Shown in pieces: positions 34,922 to 43,833 of a DNA stretch of 64,000 nucleotides (position 1 is its first letter; the number at the start of each line of letters is the position of its first letter). The notes under the pieces were generated by a model, which searched no databases, was not told the origin of the DNA, and worked only from the letters and a program-made list of their open reading frames with translations. The position numbers and the translations under genes were made by a program. This stretch comes from Bacillota bacterium. GTDB taxonomy: Bacteria > Bacillota > Clostridia > Oscillospirales > Ruminococcaceae. The DNA is taken from contig JAKPUQ010000209.1 of assembly GCA_029572815.1 (NCBI GenBank), positions 106,878-170,877 on the forward strand. Reading direction: 5' to 3'.

Positions 34922-36142
34922 TTATCTGATAAGTTCAAACATTTTTCCGGGAAGCGATCTCACTGTCCCGAATATTTCAAGCTCCGTAAGCTCTGTCATA
35001 AGCACGGAGGGATCAAGCTCAAGTCTCTGAGCCAGCTCATCTGCGTGAAGAGCTCCGTTCAGCAGCTCCTCTGCGATGCGGCGCTGTGTCTCCGACAGAT
35101 CATCGGGCAGCTCCGGCTGCTCAGTGCTTTCAGCAGGTTCCTTTTTTACTTCATCTATCCCGTTCAGCGCCCTCATTAAGTCGTTTAACTCATCATTTGA
35201 GGGCTCACGGGTCTCGCCGAACACTTCTGCTCCCCTTCTGACGGCATAGGTCTCCGCTGACTTTTTCTTCTTTCCCGTTATGCAGTCCATAACGTCGGAG
35301 GCGTCATACATGGGCAGTGCTCCGTCACGGAGAAGCTTCACATTGCCTGCAAACTCTCCGCTGAATATGTCCGCAGGAGGCAGACACAGCACCTCGCGCC
35401 CCTGTCCTGCTGCAAGATTGGCTGTTATCAGCGAACCGCTCTTGGCTCCTGCCTGGAATACCACCGCAGCTGCTCCCAGCGCCGCAAGCACTCTGTTGCG
35501 CTTGGGAAAGTTGGGCGAATTGGGTGGTGTTCCCGGAGGAAATTCCGATATAAACACGCCGCCTGCCGCAAGTATAATGTCTCTGTACTGGAAATTGGGC
35601 TTGGGGTAGTCCACATCAACGCCGCAACCCATTACACAGACTGTGGGTCTGCCTATGTCTGCCGCAGCCATATGCGATGCAAGGTCGATGCCTACCGCAA
35701 AACCGCTGATTATAACAGCTCCCCTTGCCGAAAGCTCGGAGCATATCTCCTTAGCTGCTTTAAGGCTGTAGGGCGTGGCTTTTCTCGTGCCCACAGAGGT
35801 GACTGTCAGCTCCGTTTTCAGGCAGGAGATATTTCCTTTATAATAGAGCAGTGACGGCGGATTGTAGATATGCTTCAGCTGCTCGGGATAATCGGGATCT
35901 GTAAAGGCTACGGCTCCGATGCCCCTCTTGGCGCAGTTGGCAAGATATATCTCCGCATTCCGCAGAGGGATCGAGTTTACGTTCTTGCGCTCCGCCTCGT
36001 TAAGACTGACTATGCCGCTGTCGGTGGTGAGGGAGATGTACGCCTTTTCCGCCGTGCGGAAGAAGCTCATGACCTCCCAGATACGGTGGTTTCCCGTTCC
36101 GAAGACCATATTCAGCCAGAGCCAGTATTTTGTATCCTCCAT
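34922..36142 (-). CDS. dprA: DNA-processing protein DprA (Smf)
   Basis: Loads RecA on incoming single-stranded DNA during transformation. 406 aa. An N-terminal SAM-like helical segment, then the Rossmann core with SVGTRKATPYS and ISGFAVGIDLASHMAA and the DNA-contact stretch FPKRNRVLAALG. The C-terminal ~65 residues look like the winged-helix DML1-type domain. The dprA-topA order is conserved. No other competence genes lie in this window. Confidence 0.95.
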   Translation of the reverse strand: MEDTKYWLWLNMVFGTGNHRIWEVMSFFRTAEKAYISLTTDSGIVSLNEAERKNVNSIPLRNAEIYLANCAKRGIGAVAFTDPDYPEQLKHIYNPPSLLYYKGNISCLKTELTVTSVGTRKATPYSLKAAKEICSELSARGAVIISGFAVGIDLASHMAAADIGRPTVCVMGCGVDVDYPKPNFQYRDIILAAGGVFISEFPPGTPPNSPNFPKRNRVLAALGAAAVVFQAGAKSGSLITANLAAGQGREVLCLPPADIFSGEFAGNVKLLRDGALPMYDASDVMDCITGKKKKSAETYAVRRGAEVFGETREPSNDELNDLMRALNGIDEVKKEPAESTEQPELPDDLSETQRRIAEELLNGALHADELAQRLELDPSVLMTELTELEIFGTVRSLPGKMFELIR

Positions 36143-36163
36143 AGTCAGCCCTCCTTTTGGGAC

Positions 36164-36952
36164 TTATCGTTTCAGCTCCCACATGAGTATTCCCGCTGCC
36201 ATTGCGGCGTTGAGGGAGTTGATGTTTCCGTGCATGGGTATTATGACCCTTCGTGTGCAGCGCTGTGCGATGTCCGCCGGCAGTCCGTTGCCCTCGTTGC
36301 CGATGAACACTGCCTGTGTGCCTGTGAACTCACATTCCGTCACGGGTACTGCGTCCTTGTCGATGACCGCCGCAGATGTGACGGCGCCCTTGCCGTGGAG
36401 CTGCTCAAAAAGTGCGTCTGCATCATTTTCAACAGCTATCGCCATTCTGAACACCGAGCCCATGGTGGAACGTATCACCTTGGGACTGTACAGGTCGCAG
36501 CTGCCCGACATTATAACTCCGTCAATGCCAAGAGCGTCCGCGGTCCTTATCATCATTCCGACGTTTCCGGGGTCCTGGAGACCGAACAGCACAAGGTATT
36601 TTCCGCCCTCGCGGACTATGCTCTCAGCGGTACGCTGAAAGGGTATCCTGCACATGGCAAAGACTCCCTGTGTGCTCTCCGTCGAGGCTATCCTGTTTCC
36701 AAGCTCATTTGAAATGACAATTGTCCTTGTATCTCTCAAATCAGCCTGTAAAAGCTCCTCGCCCCAGCGCTCCCACGCCTTCTCGGTCAGTATGAGCTGG
36801 GTGATGCCGCTGTCCTCTTTAAGAGCGTCCTCCACTATTCTGAGCCCCTCCAACACGAATAAGCCGTACTGAAGTCTTTCTTTTTTCGACGAGGAAAGCT
36901 TCTGATACAGCTTGATGGTGGGATTATCTTTAGAGGTTATAATATTATCCAA
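36164..36952 (-). CDS. SpoU/TrmH-family RNA 2'-O-methyltransferase
   Basis: SPOUT-fold methyltransferase, probably acting on 23S rRNA as RlmB/YsgA-type proteins do. About 262 aa from a TTG at 36952 (LDNIITSKDNP) behind a CGGAGG; an ATG at 36991 would add 13 residues but lacks a ribosome site. An N-terminal substrate-binding domain (~1-95) precedes the SPOUT domain with LFGLQDPGNVGMMIRTADAL, FIGNEGNGLP and IPMHGNINSLNAAMAAGI, which form the trefoil knot for AdoMet. Confidence 0.9.
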   Translation of the reverse strand: MDNIITSKDNPTIKLYQKLSSSKKERLQYGLFVLEGLRIVEDALKEDSGITQLILTEKAWERWGEELLQADLRDTRTIVISNELGNRIASTESTQGVFAMCRIPFQRTAESIVREGGKYLVLFGLQDPGNVGMMIRTADALGIDGVIMSGSCDLYSPKVIRSTMGSVFRMAIAVENDADALFEQLHGKGAVTSAAVIDKDAVPVTECEFTGTQAVFIGNEGNGLPADIAQRCTRRVIIPMHGNINSLNAAMAAGILMWELKR

Positions 36953-37025
36953 TACTACACGCACCTCCGTTATAACTTGGTGAGACTTCATGCAGCAGGC
37001 GGAGGCTTTCCCCGCCTCCTACAAG

Positions 37026-37058
37026 AAAACACGCTCTTTATAAAAGGAGCGTGTTTTT
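37026..37058 (-). terminator. Terminator of the infC-rpmI-rplT operon
   Basis: Ten-base-pair stem AAACACGCTC/GAGCGTGTTT (37027-37036 and 37047-37056) followed on the minus strand by a short T-rich run; it begins 9 bases after the rplT stop. Confidence 0.85.
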
Positions 37059-37066
37059 AATTGCAA

Positions 37067-37420
37067 TTAAAGAGCAGCCTTTGCCTTGTCAGCGATTGCT
37101 GTAAAGCCTGCTGCATCGTTGATAGCGATCTCGCTGAGCATCTTTCTGTTGAGAGAGATACCAGCCTTCTTGCAGCCGTTCATGAATGTTGAGTAGTTCA
37201 TGCCATTGAGCTTTGCAGCTGCGGAAATTCTTGTGATCCAGAGCTGTCTGAACTGTCTCTTCTTCTGCTTTCTTCCGATATATGCGTAGTTGCCTGACTT
37301 CATTACGGCCTGCTTAGCCATCTTGAAGTGCTTGCTCTTTGCGCCCCAGTAGCCCTTAGCAAGCTTTAAAGTCTTGTTTCTTCTCTTACGAGTCATCATT
37401 GCACCTTTAATACGTGCCAT
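37067..37420 (-). CDS. rplT: 50S ribosomal protein L20
   Basis: 117-aa basic ribosomal protein, standard sequence ([16 protein letters not shown] ... [16 protein letters not shown]). L20 is an early 23S rRNA binder and the usual autoregulator of this operon, acting on the leader upstream of infC. It is the last gene of infC-rpmI-rplT, followed at once by a terminator. Confidence 0.98.
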   Translation of the reverse strand: MARIKGAMMTRKRRNKTLKLAKGYWGAKSKHFKMAKQAVMKSGNYAYIGRKQKKRQFRQLWITRISAAAKLNGMNYSTFMNGCKKAGISLNRKMLSEIAINDAAGFTAIADKAKAAL

Positions 37421-37493
37421 AGTCTTTTACCTCCAAAATTAAAATTACGGGAATTGCGCTCAGTACCATGCGGAATTACTTATCCGCTTCCGA

Positions 37494-37697
37494 TTACATA
37501 TAAGGAACGAGCTTCTTGATTGTAGGTGCATTTGTGCAGTCTGCAACACCTGCATTACGAGCGATTCTCTTGCGCTTAGTGTCCTTCTGAGTAAGTCTGT
37601 GTCTCTTGTTGGTGTGCTGGTACTTTACCTTACCGCTTCCTGTAATCTTAAAACGCTTCTTAGCGCCCGAGTGAGTTTTTACCTTTACCTTTGCCAT
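37494..37697 (-). CDS. rpmI: 50S ribosomal protein L35
   Basis: 67-aa basic protein: [20 protein letters not shown] and [12 protein letters not shown], standard L35. Middle gene of infC-rpmI-rplT. Confidence 0.97.
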   Translation of the reverse strand: MAKVKVKTHSGAKKRFKITGSGKVKYQHTNKRHRLTQKDTKRKRIARNAGVADCTNAPTIKKLVPYM

Positions 37698-37714
37698 TAT
37701 ATGATCCTCCTTAC

Positions 37715-38230
37715 TTAGCGGCCTTGGGGGGAAACGAACATTACTATGCTGCGTCCCTCCATCTTAGCCGGCTTATCCACAGTGCCTGCCGCAGAAACTG
37801 CTTCCTTGAAGCGATCAAGCAGCTCGCTTCCAAGTTCCGGATGTGCAATAGCTCTCTTACGGAATCTTACTGACACCTTGAGCTTATCGCCGCCCTGTAA
37901 AAATTTGACAGCCTGATTTACCTTCGTCTCGAAGTCATGTGTGTCTATTGTGGAGAACATTCTGATCTCCTTGATAGCAACGACTTTCTGATTTTTCCTT
38001 GCTTCCTTCTCACGCTTAGCCTGCTCAAAGCAATACTTTCCGTAGTCCATGATACGGCACACGGGCGGTGTTGCCTGCGGAGCGATCTTAACGAGATCCA
38101 GATCCTTGTCGAAGGCTATCTGCTGAGCCTCTTTGGCGGATAAAACGCCAAGCTTTTTACCGTCAGCGTCGATTACGAGTACTTCCTTGTCTCTTATCTC
38201 TTCGTTGATCTGCAGTTCCTGTTTGCTAAT
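37715..38230 (-). CDS. infC: Translation initiation factor IF-3 (AUU start)
   Basis: Binds 30S, keeps subunits apart and checks the start codon. The best start is an ATT at 38230-38228: a GGAGGT site lies 8 bases upstream, and the protein then begins [19 protein letters not shown], giving 171 aa. AUU starts are typical of infC and let IF-3 repress its own translation by rejecting non-standard start codons. The longer ATG frame reads through the leader and is rejected. The N domain and C domain ([17 protein letters not shown]) are present. A long structured leader with a terminator precedes it. Confidence 0.95.
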   Translation of the reverse strand: MSKQELQINEEIRDKEVLVIDADGKKLGVLSAKEAQQIAFDKDLDLVKIAPQATPPVCRIMDYGKYCFEQAKREKEARKNQKVVAIKEIRMFSTIDTHDFETKVNQAVKFLQGGDKLKVSVRFRKRAIAHPELGSELLDRFKEAVSAAGTVDKPAKMEGRSIVMFVSPQGR

Positions 38231-38405
38231 AGTCAAGCACCTCCAAGCAATATAATTTAAAAACAAAAATGAGTGCAGAAGTTATCCGCACTCACCAATA
38301 CACACTGAATATACCCCCCTGCCGCAAGAACAGCAGGATATCCGATACATATTGACCGTTTCAGCTTAGCCCGACGGTGAGAACGCATAGTTCTGCTTTG
38401 TTTAC
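38231..38405 (-). promoter_or_regulatory. L20-type leader of infC-rpmI-rplT
   Basis: An untranslated leader of about 175 bases between the promoter and infC. It includes a terminator-like hairpin close to the gene and several upstream complementary segments. By position and layout it corresponds to the Firmicute L20 leader, in which L20 binding promotes premature termination. I have not matched it base by base to the Rfam model. Confidence 0.65.
38259..38294 (-). terminator. Attenuator terminator in the infC leader
   Basis: Minus-strand stem built on GAGTGC and GCACTC with extra weaker pairs, followed by a long T-rich run (plus-strand A-rich 38258-38269). It stands about 30 bases before the infC start, as expected for leader attenuation. 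Confidence 0.75.
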
Positions 38406-38411
38406 TCAAAT

Positions 38412-38440
38412 ATTATACATCACTGTGTGAGATAAGTCAA
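38412..38440 (-). promoter_or_regulatory. Sigma-A promoter of infC operon
   Basis: Minus strand TTGACT (38435-38440), 17-base spacer, TATAAT (38412-38417). Confidence 0.8.
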
Positions 38441-38472
38441 GGGGCTGGGGAAAATTTGTCAAAATGCACAGT

Positions 38473-39135
38473 TCAGCTGTCTATAATCTCCTTGATTTTA
38501 TCCCATATTGCAAATCTTATCTTGTACTTCTTCGGCTTTTTCAGTATATCAATCTCCCCGTCGTCGAAATACTCCTCCCCGGTGGTCTCGCCCCCGGCAG
38601 TGTCCTCTGTCTTCTCCTCGTCCCCGCTGCCGCAGGCTGCAGGGATACACAGGGGCGGATACATGACGCACCACCAGTTGTGTCCCTCTGCCCTTCCTAT
38701 TTTAATACGGAGGGCTCTGTACTCTCCCGCGGGCATGGTGATGTCACCGTAAATGCGGTCGGTAAAGTCCATGGTCTCAAGCTCCGCTGTCACCCTGTCC
38801 GCAGAGCCGTTTTCGCGGAGCACCTTCTCCGCTGCCGCCGTTATATCATCAAGGCGCTCACGGGCTATGGCTTCTGCCTCGGTAAGGTCTGACGCTTCGC
38901 TGAAATAGTTCCTTTTCAGCAGCTCGTCACGGACCAGCAGTTTCAGCCGCTGGTCCTCCTCGCTGTCGGAATTTGCCAGTATGTGGAGCCGCAGCACCCG
39001 TCCGCGGAGCTTGTCAAGTCTGCGCCCGTCCCGAGCGATACTGCTCATATTTGATATAAGTATTGTAAGTATGAGCCCTGCTGCCATGACTGCCAATGTG
39101 TTTTTTCTCAATGTTATCACCTCACTGGCTATCAT
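38473..39135 (-). CDS. spoIIR: Stage II sporulation protein R (SpoIIR)
   Basis: In spore formers SpoIIR is secreted by the forespore and triggers SpoIIGA to process pro-sigma-E in the mother cell. 220 aa: an N-terminal membrane anchor/signal (~13-30), then RLHILANSDSEEDQRLKLLVRDEL, the family hallmark, and DFTDRIYGDITMPAGEYRALRI. The C-terminal ~50 residues are acidic and low-complexity. It starts 17 bases after the ftsH stop. No other sporulation regulators are in the window, so it may be a retained relic or part of a full programme elsewhere. Confidence 0.9.
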   Translation of the reverse strand: MIASEVITLRKNTLAVMAAGLILTILISNMSSIARDGRRLDKLRGRVLRLHILANSDSEEDQRLKLLVRDELLKRNYFSEASDLTEAEAIARERLDDITAAAEKVLRENGSADRVTAELETMDFTDRIYGDITMPAGEYRALRIKIGRAEGHNWWCVMYPPLCIPAACGSGDEEKTEDTAGGETTGEEYFDDGEIDILKKPKKYKIRFAIWDKIKEIIDS

Positions 39136-39152
39136 TGGCAGTTTTTTACGGT

Positions 39153-40985
39153 TTATGCAGTCAGCTGCGGCTCTCTGCGGAGTATCGCCATGAACTCCTC
39201 GCCTGTGATGGTCTCCTTCTCAAGAAGAAAACGGGCTATCTCATGAAGCTTGCCTATGTTCTCGGTGAGTATCTGCACTGCCTTGGTATGGGCGTTCCTT
39301 ACGATGCTGCCCACCTCCTCATCTATCTTCGCCGCTGTCTCGGGAGAACATATCAGTGAGGAGTCTCCGCCAAGATACTGGTTATTCACGGTCTCAAGAG
39401 CCATCATGTCGAATTTGCTGCTCATGCCGTACCGTGTCACCATGGCGCGGGCAAGCTTTGTCGCCTTCTCTATATCATTGGAGGCTCCGGTGGTGCAGGT
39501 ATTGAAGATCAGCTCCTCCGCAGAGCGTCCGCCTGTGAGAGTGGCTATTTTGCACAGTGCCTCCTCCTTTGACATAAGGAACTTCTCGTCCTCGTCCACC
39601 TGCATTGTGTAACCGAGAGCTCCTGATGTTCTGGGGATTATGGTTATCTTATGTACGGGAGCGGAGTCCTTCTGCATTGCCGCAACAAGGGCGTGTCCAA
39701 CCTCGTGGTAGGCTATCATTTCCTTTTCCTTCTGGGAGATCACTGCGTTCTTGCGCTGGTAGCCTGCGATGACTACTTCCACGCTCTCCTCAAGGTCGGA
39801 CTGGTTCACAGCGCTCCTGCCGCTCCTTACAGCTCTCAGAGCCGCCTCGTTCACGATGTTGGCAAGCTCTGCGCCTGATGCTCCCGCCGTTGCTCTTGCT
39901 ATGGCGTTGAAGTCTATTTTTTCGGCGAGCTTCACCTTTTTCGCGTGTACCTTCAGCACTGCCTCTCTGCCGGCAAGATCAGGAAGCTCAACAGGGATAC
40001 GCCTGTCAAAGCGACCCGGTCGTAGCAGCGCAGGGTCAAGGGACTCGGGACGGTTGGTTGCTGCAAGGATAACTACTCCCTTTTTACCGTCAAAGCCGTC
40101 CATTTCCGTGAGAAGCTGGTTGAGGGTCTGCTCACGCTCATCGTTGCCGCCGACCTGTCCGTCACGCTTCTTGCCTATGGTGTCTATCTCATCAATGAAA
40201 ACTATACAGGGAGCCTTCTGGGTCGCCTGGCTGAACAGGTCACGGACCTTCGCAGCACCCATTCCCACGAACATTTCCACGAACTCTGAGCCTGAAATGG
40301 AGAAGAAGGGTACCTCTGCCTCGCCTGCTACCGCCTGTGCAAGGAGAGTCTTTCCCGTGCCGGGAGGTCCCACAAGAAGGGCTCCCTTGGGAAGGTCGGC
40401 ACCTATCTCGGCGTATTTATCAGGATTGTGGAGGAAGTCCACTATCTCCGCAAGCGCCTCCTTGGCTTCGTCCTGACCGGCTACATCGGCAAAGGTCTTG
40501 CCGGTCTGCGCCTTTACATATATCTTCGCGTTGCTCTTGCCGAATGACATGGCATTGCCAAGTCCGCCCATTCTCTTGCCAAGCCCCTTGAACAGCAGGT
40601 TCCAGAGCATGAACATACATACAATGGGAATTATCCAGCCAAGCAGGAAGTCACGCAGAGGGCTCCGCTCACGGAGCTTTCCCGTGAACTCAACATCTCC
40701 GCTCTCATGGAGCCTCGTAACCAGATCAGGATCGTCTATGCGCACTGTTGAGTACGCCTGCTCCTTGCCTTCCTCCTCTACCGTGAAGGTTATCTCTGAG
40801 TCCTCTATCTGTACCTTCTTCACGTTCCCCTCGTCAAGACTGTCCAGGAAGAAGCTGTAATCGGCATCCCTGATGGCCGCCTGTGTCAGCTTCGGCATGA
40901 CTATTGCGTTGAATACCATAAGCAGCACCAGACATATCACTATGTAGACCGCATACTGCTTTCGCGGATTTTTTTCTTCATTCAT
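39153..40985 (-). CDS. ftsH: ATP-dependent zinc metalloprotease FtsH
   Basis: Membrane AAA+ protease, 610 aa. Two transmembrane helices (about 12-30 and 112-133) flank an extracellular segment. The AAA domain has Walker [10 protein letters not shown], Walker [13 protein letters not shown] and the second region of homology [20 protein letters not shown]. The zinc protease motif is HEVGH. Length and motifs are normal. A sigma-A-like promoter lies directly upstream. Confidence 0.98.
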   Translation of the reverse strand: MNEEKNPRKQYAVYIVICLVLLMVFNAIVMPKLTQAAIRDADYSFFLDSLDEGNVKKVQIEDSEITFTVEEEGKEQAYSTVRIDDPDLVTRLHESGDVEFTGKLRERSPLRDFLLGWIIPIVCMFMLWNLLFKGLGKRMGGLGNAMSFGKSNAKIYVKAQTGKTFADVAGQDEAKEALAEIVDFLHNPDKYAEIGADLPKGALLVGPPGTGKTLLAQAVAGEAEVPFFSISGSEFVEMFVGMGAAKVRDLFSQATQKAPCIVFIDEIDTIGKKRDGQVGGNDEREQTLNQLLTEMDGFDGKKGVVILAATNRPESLDPALLRPGRFDRRIPVELPDLAGREAVLKVHAKKVKLAEKIDFNAIARATAGASGAELANIVNEAALRAVRSGRSAVNQSDLEESVEVVIAGYQRKNAVISQKEKEMIAYHEVGHALVAAMQKDSAPVHKITIIPRTSGALGYTMQVDEDEKFLMSKEEALCKIATLTGGRSAEELIFNTCTTGASNDIEKATKLARAMVTRYGMSSKFDMMALETVNNQYLGGDSSLICSPETAAKIDEEVGSIVRNAHTKAVQILTENIGKLHEIARFLLEKETITGEEFMAILRREPQLTA

Positions 40986-41017
40986 GTGAATTCATCTCCT
41001 ATATCAAGTATGACAAA

Positions 41018-41046
41018 ATTATAACACAGTAGACGTGAAAATACAA
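41018..41046 (-). promoter_or_regulatory. Sigma-A promoter of ftsH
   Basis: Minus strand TTGTAT (41041-41046), 17-base spacer, TATAAT (41018-41023), about 35 bases before the ftsH ATG. Confidence 0.7.
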
Positions 41047-41082
41047 CAGGTAAATTGTGAGAGAAATGAAAGTTTCGTGAAA

Positions 41083-41118
41083 ACGCAAAACGGCTGCACA
41101 TTTTCAGTGCAGCCGTTT
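41083..41118 (-). terminator. Terminator of the GH26-GH9 operon
   Basis: Twelve-base-pair perfect stem AAACGGCTGCAC/GTGCAGCCGTTT (41088-41099 and 41107-41118) with a T-rich minus-strand flank, 14 bases after the GH9 stop. Confidence 0.9.
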
Positions 41119-41131
41119 CGGGTAAATTATA

Positions 41132-43797
41132 TCAGAGTGTTGCCTTCTTGTGAAGGAGGAAGAGCTGTATCTCCAGCGCATCGTTGGAGGAAAGTCCTTC
41201 GCTGTCATCAACATCGCCGTTCTTCTTGCCCTGCTCGGTAAGTGCCTTTTCATAGGTACCGCCGATATTGAACTTGTCAGGATTTGCAAGTGCCTGCATG
41301 ATGAGAACTGCGTCTGCCAGCTCTACCTTGCCGTCGCAGTTTGTATCACCGCGTACAACTTTACTATTGGGACCAGTTGTTGTAGTTGTGGTAACTGTGG
41401 GCTTTGTGGTAGTAGTTGTTGTTGTTTTCTTGGGAGCTGTTGTAGTCGTAGTGGTCTTGTCTTCCTTGGGAGCGGGCTCTGTGCCGTCAGGCTCGATACC
41501 GCCTACCAGGACTCCGTCATCGTAGATACAGATGTGATCTGCTTTCTCCTCCGGAGGATCGTCAACTGCGAAGAAATCGCCGCTGTCACCTATCTTCAGG
41601 CCCTCATAGCTCCAGTCATTGGTAGGATCCCAGAAATCTCCGTAGTACATACCGAGATCAAACTGGTACTTCTTGCCTGAGTTTGCGATAACATAGCCGT
41701 CCCATGTTACCTCTACATAATATGTGTCAGGTACCTTATCGTACTTGAAAGGTCCTGAGATAACGCCGTCTGCGCCCTCGTCTCCCGCCTCGGTGCTTGA
41801 CTGATCGTAGAGCTCGCGGACTTCCTTCAGTCCGTCAATTCCGTTCTTCATCTCGCTGATGTTGAAGTAGTAGCGTACTGATGTCTTCTTTGAGGGTGAT
41901 GTCTCACCTGTGAGTACCTTGAATGAGATCTGTGTGGTTCCTGCACCGTCGCCGTTCTTGTTGGGCTTGTCGATACCCAGTGCCTCTACCCAGTAGCCGC
42001 TTCCGCCGCCCTCTGAGCCGCCGCCGTATACTCTCTTCTCGTCAAGAGGAGGGAAGTTCTCGGTAACTGCCATCTCGGGTGTTCCGAACATCTTGTACAT
42101 ACCTGCACAAGCGCCTACGAATGCTGCGTTATAGTCGATTGTTACCTCGTTCTCTCTCCAGTCATTTGTGCTGTCGCTGTGTGCGTCTGCATCATCGGGA
42201 CCGCCTGCAAGTGCGCCCCAGAGGATGTGCTTCTGCTCACGGGGATCCTCAGCCATGAGGAGTCCTGATGCTGCACGGTGGTGAGGATTCTTTACGGCTG
42301 TATCATTGTAGCCGACAACGAAGGATCTGGGACCGTGTGTGCCGTTCTTGCCTGCAAGAACTGTCATCTTCTCGGTCTCCTTGAATTTAATGTCATTCTT
42401 GCCCAGGACGTAGTCCATCTGGGTCTGAGCCCACTGGCTCCACTCACTTGCCTGGCCGTTGTTGTTGTACTTGTCGTACAGGAGGCAGATGAGCTGCATT
42501 GCTGTATTATAACGGCAGCTTCCCCACTCGTTGAGGAATGCGAAACCGCCCTTGGTCTCTTTCTGCTGCCATGTCTTGAGGCACTTACCTACACAGTCAT
42601 TGTCCCAGAAGTTATCGAATACATACTGGTTCTTGCCCTGTGCGTCTCTTACCATCTGAACAAGATCGAGGTCGGGGTGTTCCTGGTTGATAACTGCCCA
42701 CATAACGCCGGCGCCAGACCACATATCGTTCCAGCAGTAGCACCAGCCTGAAGGTGCATAGTAATCAAAGTAGGGTGCAGCCAGCTCAAGAGCTGTCTTG
42801 TCCTCTGTTGCCATGTAGATCCATGCTGCTGCCCAGCAGTAGTCATCTTCCCACTTGCTTGAGCCGTAGAACTCTCCGGGGCCGTCGTTGTTATCGGAGA
42901 GCAGAGGATCGGAGTCCTTTTTCTCTGAGGGCGGGAATGCCTTTATCGCATCGTTTGTGAAGTTCCAGAGTGCCTTTGCATAGTCAAGTGACTTCTCTGC
43001 ATACTCGGGATCTGAGTCCTTGAAGTTGAGATAGTTGATAGCCAGTGAAGCACAGGCAGATACAGCGTAGTCGATCTGCGGCTTGTCGGCTGTCAGGAAG
43101 AACGCAGGACGAGGCATTGTGTCTACCTCGGGGTTGTTCCAGATCTTATGATCGATCTCACCGAGACCGACCTGATAGCAATGTGCTATTACCTTACCGT
43201 CATCGTCACGGAAGGTACACTTCATAAGGTAATCGTTGAAGTGGCGGAGAATGGTCTCCATGTGCTCATCCTGTCCGAGCTGCTTGAAAACGTCCTTGTA
43301 CTCGTAGTAATCCCCATGCGAGAGTTGCTGCGGTGTAGTTCTCGGGCATACCGAACTGAACGTGGTCTCCTGCGTCGTGGAATCCTCCCGCTACGTCAAC
43401 AGTGCCGTCGCCGTCGGGGTCAAGGATATCCTTGTACTTCTCGATAAATGACGCTGAAAGGTTAACGCCGCTCTTGGTGCTCTTATCCTTCTTTCCGTCC
43501 CAGGGTGTAAGCGGAACGTGAGCATCATAGGTGTGGCAGTTTCCTCTCCATGGAAGAAGGTTTTTGCCCTCAACATCGTCTCCGCACATATTCGCATCGT
43601 AGAAATAGAGCGAATACTGGAGTGCTCTTGCGTAGTCTATATCCAGACCGGAGTCTGTGACTACTTCACTGATGGGGGGCGCAGAACTGCTGCTCCGTCT
43701 CAGTGTCCGCAGCCTGTATGGGCATTGATGACGCCATGCTGGCTGCCGCCGTAGCAGCACTCAGCGCTGCGGCGATTATCTTCTTTGAAAGCTTCAT
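41132..43797 (-). pseudogene. Cellulosomal GH9 endoglucanase with CBM3 and dockerin, two frame breaks
   Basis: Secreted cellulase. The ATG at 43797 begins a signal peptide (MKLSKKIIAAALSAATA). The frame breaks near a G6 run (plus 43674-43679), resumes through SEVVTDSGLDIDYARALQYS and GGFHDAGDHVQFGMP (GH9 DAGD), breaks again at 43307-43315 (TLAWG/YYEYKD), and then runs to 41132. Dropping one base at each point gives 887 aa. Later motifs: HHRAAS, NEVTIDYNAAF (catalytic acid Glu), a CBM3-like domain, Thr-rich linkers and a C-terminal type I-like dockerin (DTNCDGKVELADAVLIMQA, NGDVDDSEGLSSNDALEIQ). As sequenced no complete enzyme can be made; sequencing error is possible. It follows the GH26 gene by ~36 bases. 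Confidence 0.88.
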
Positions 43798-43833
43798 AGT
43801 ATTATTCCTCCCTTTTATAATGCTGAAGCAATT

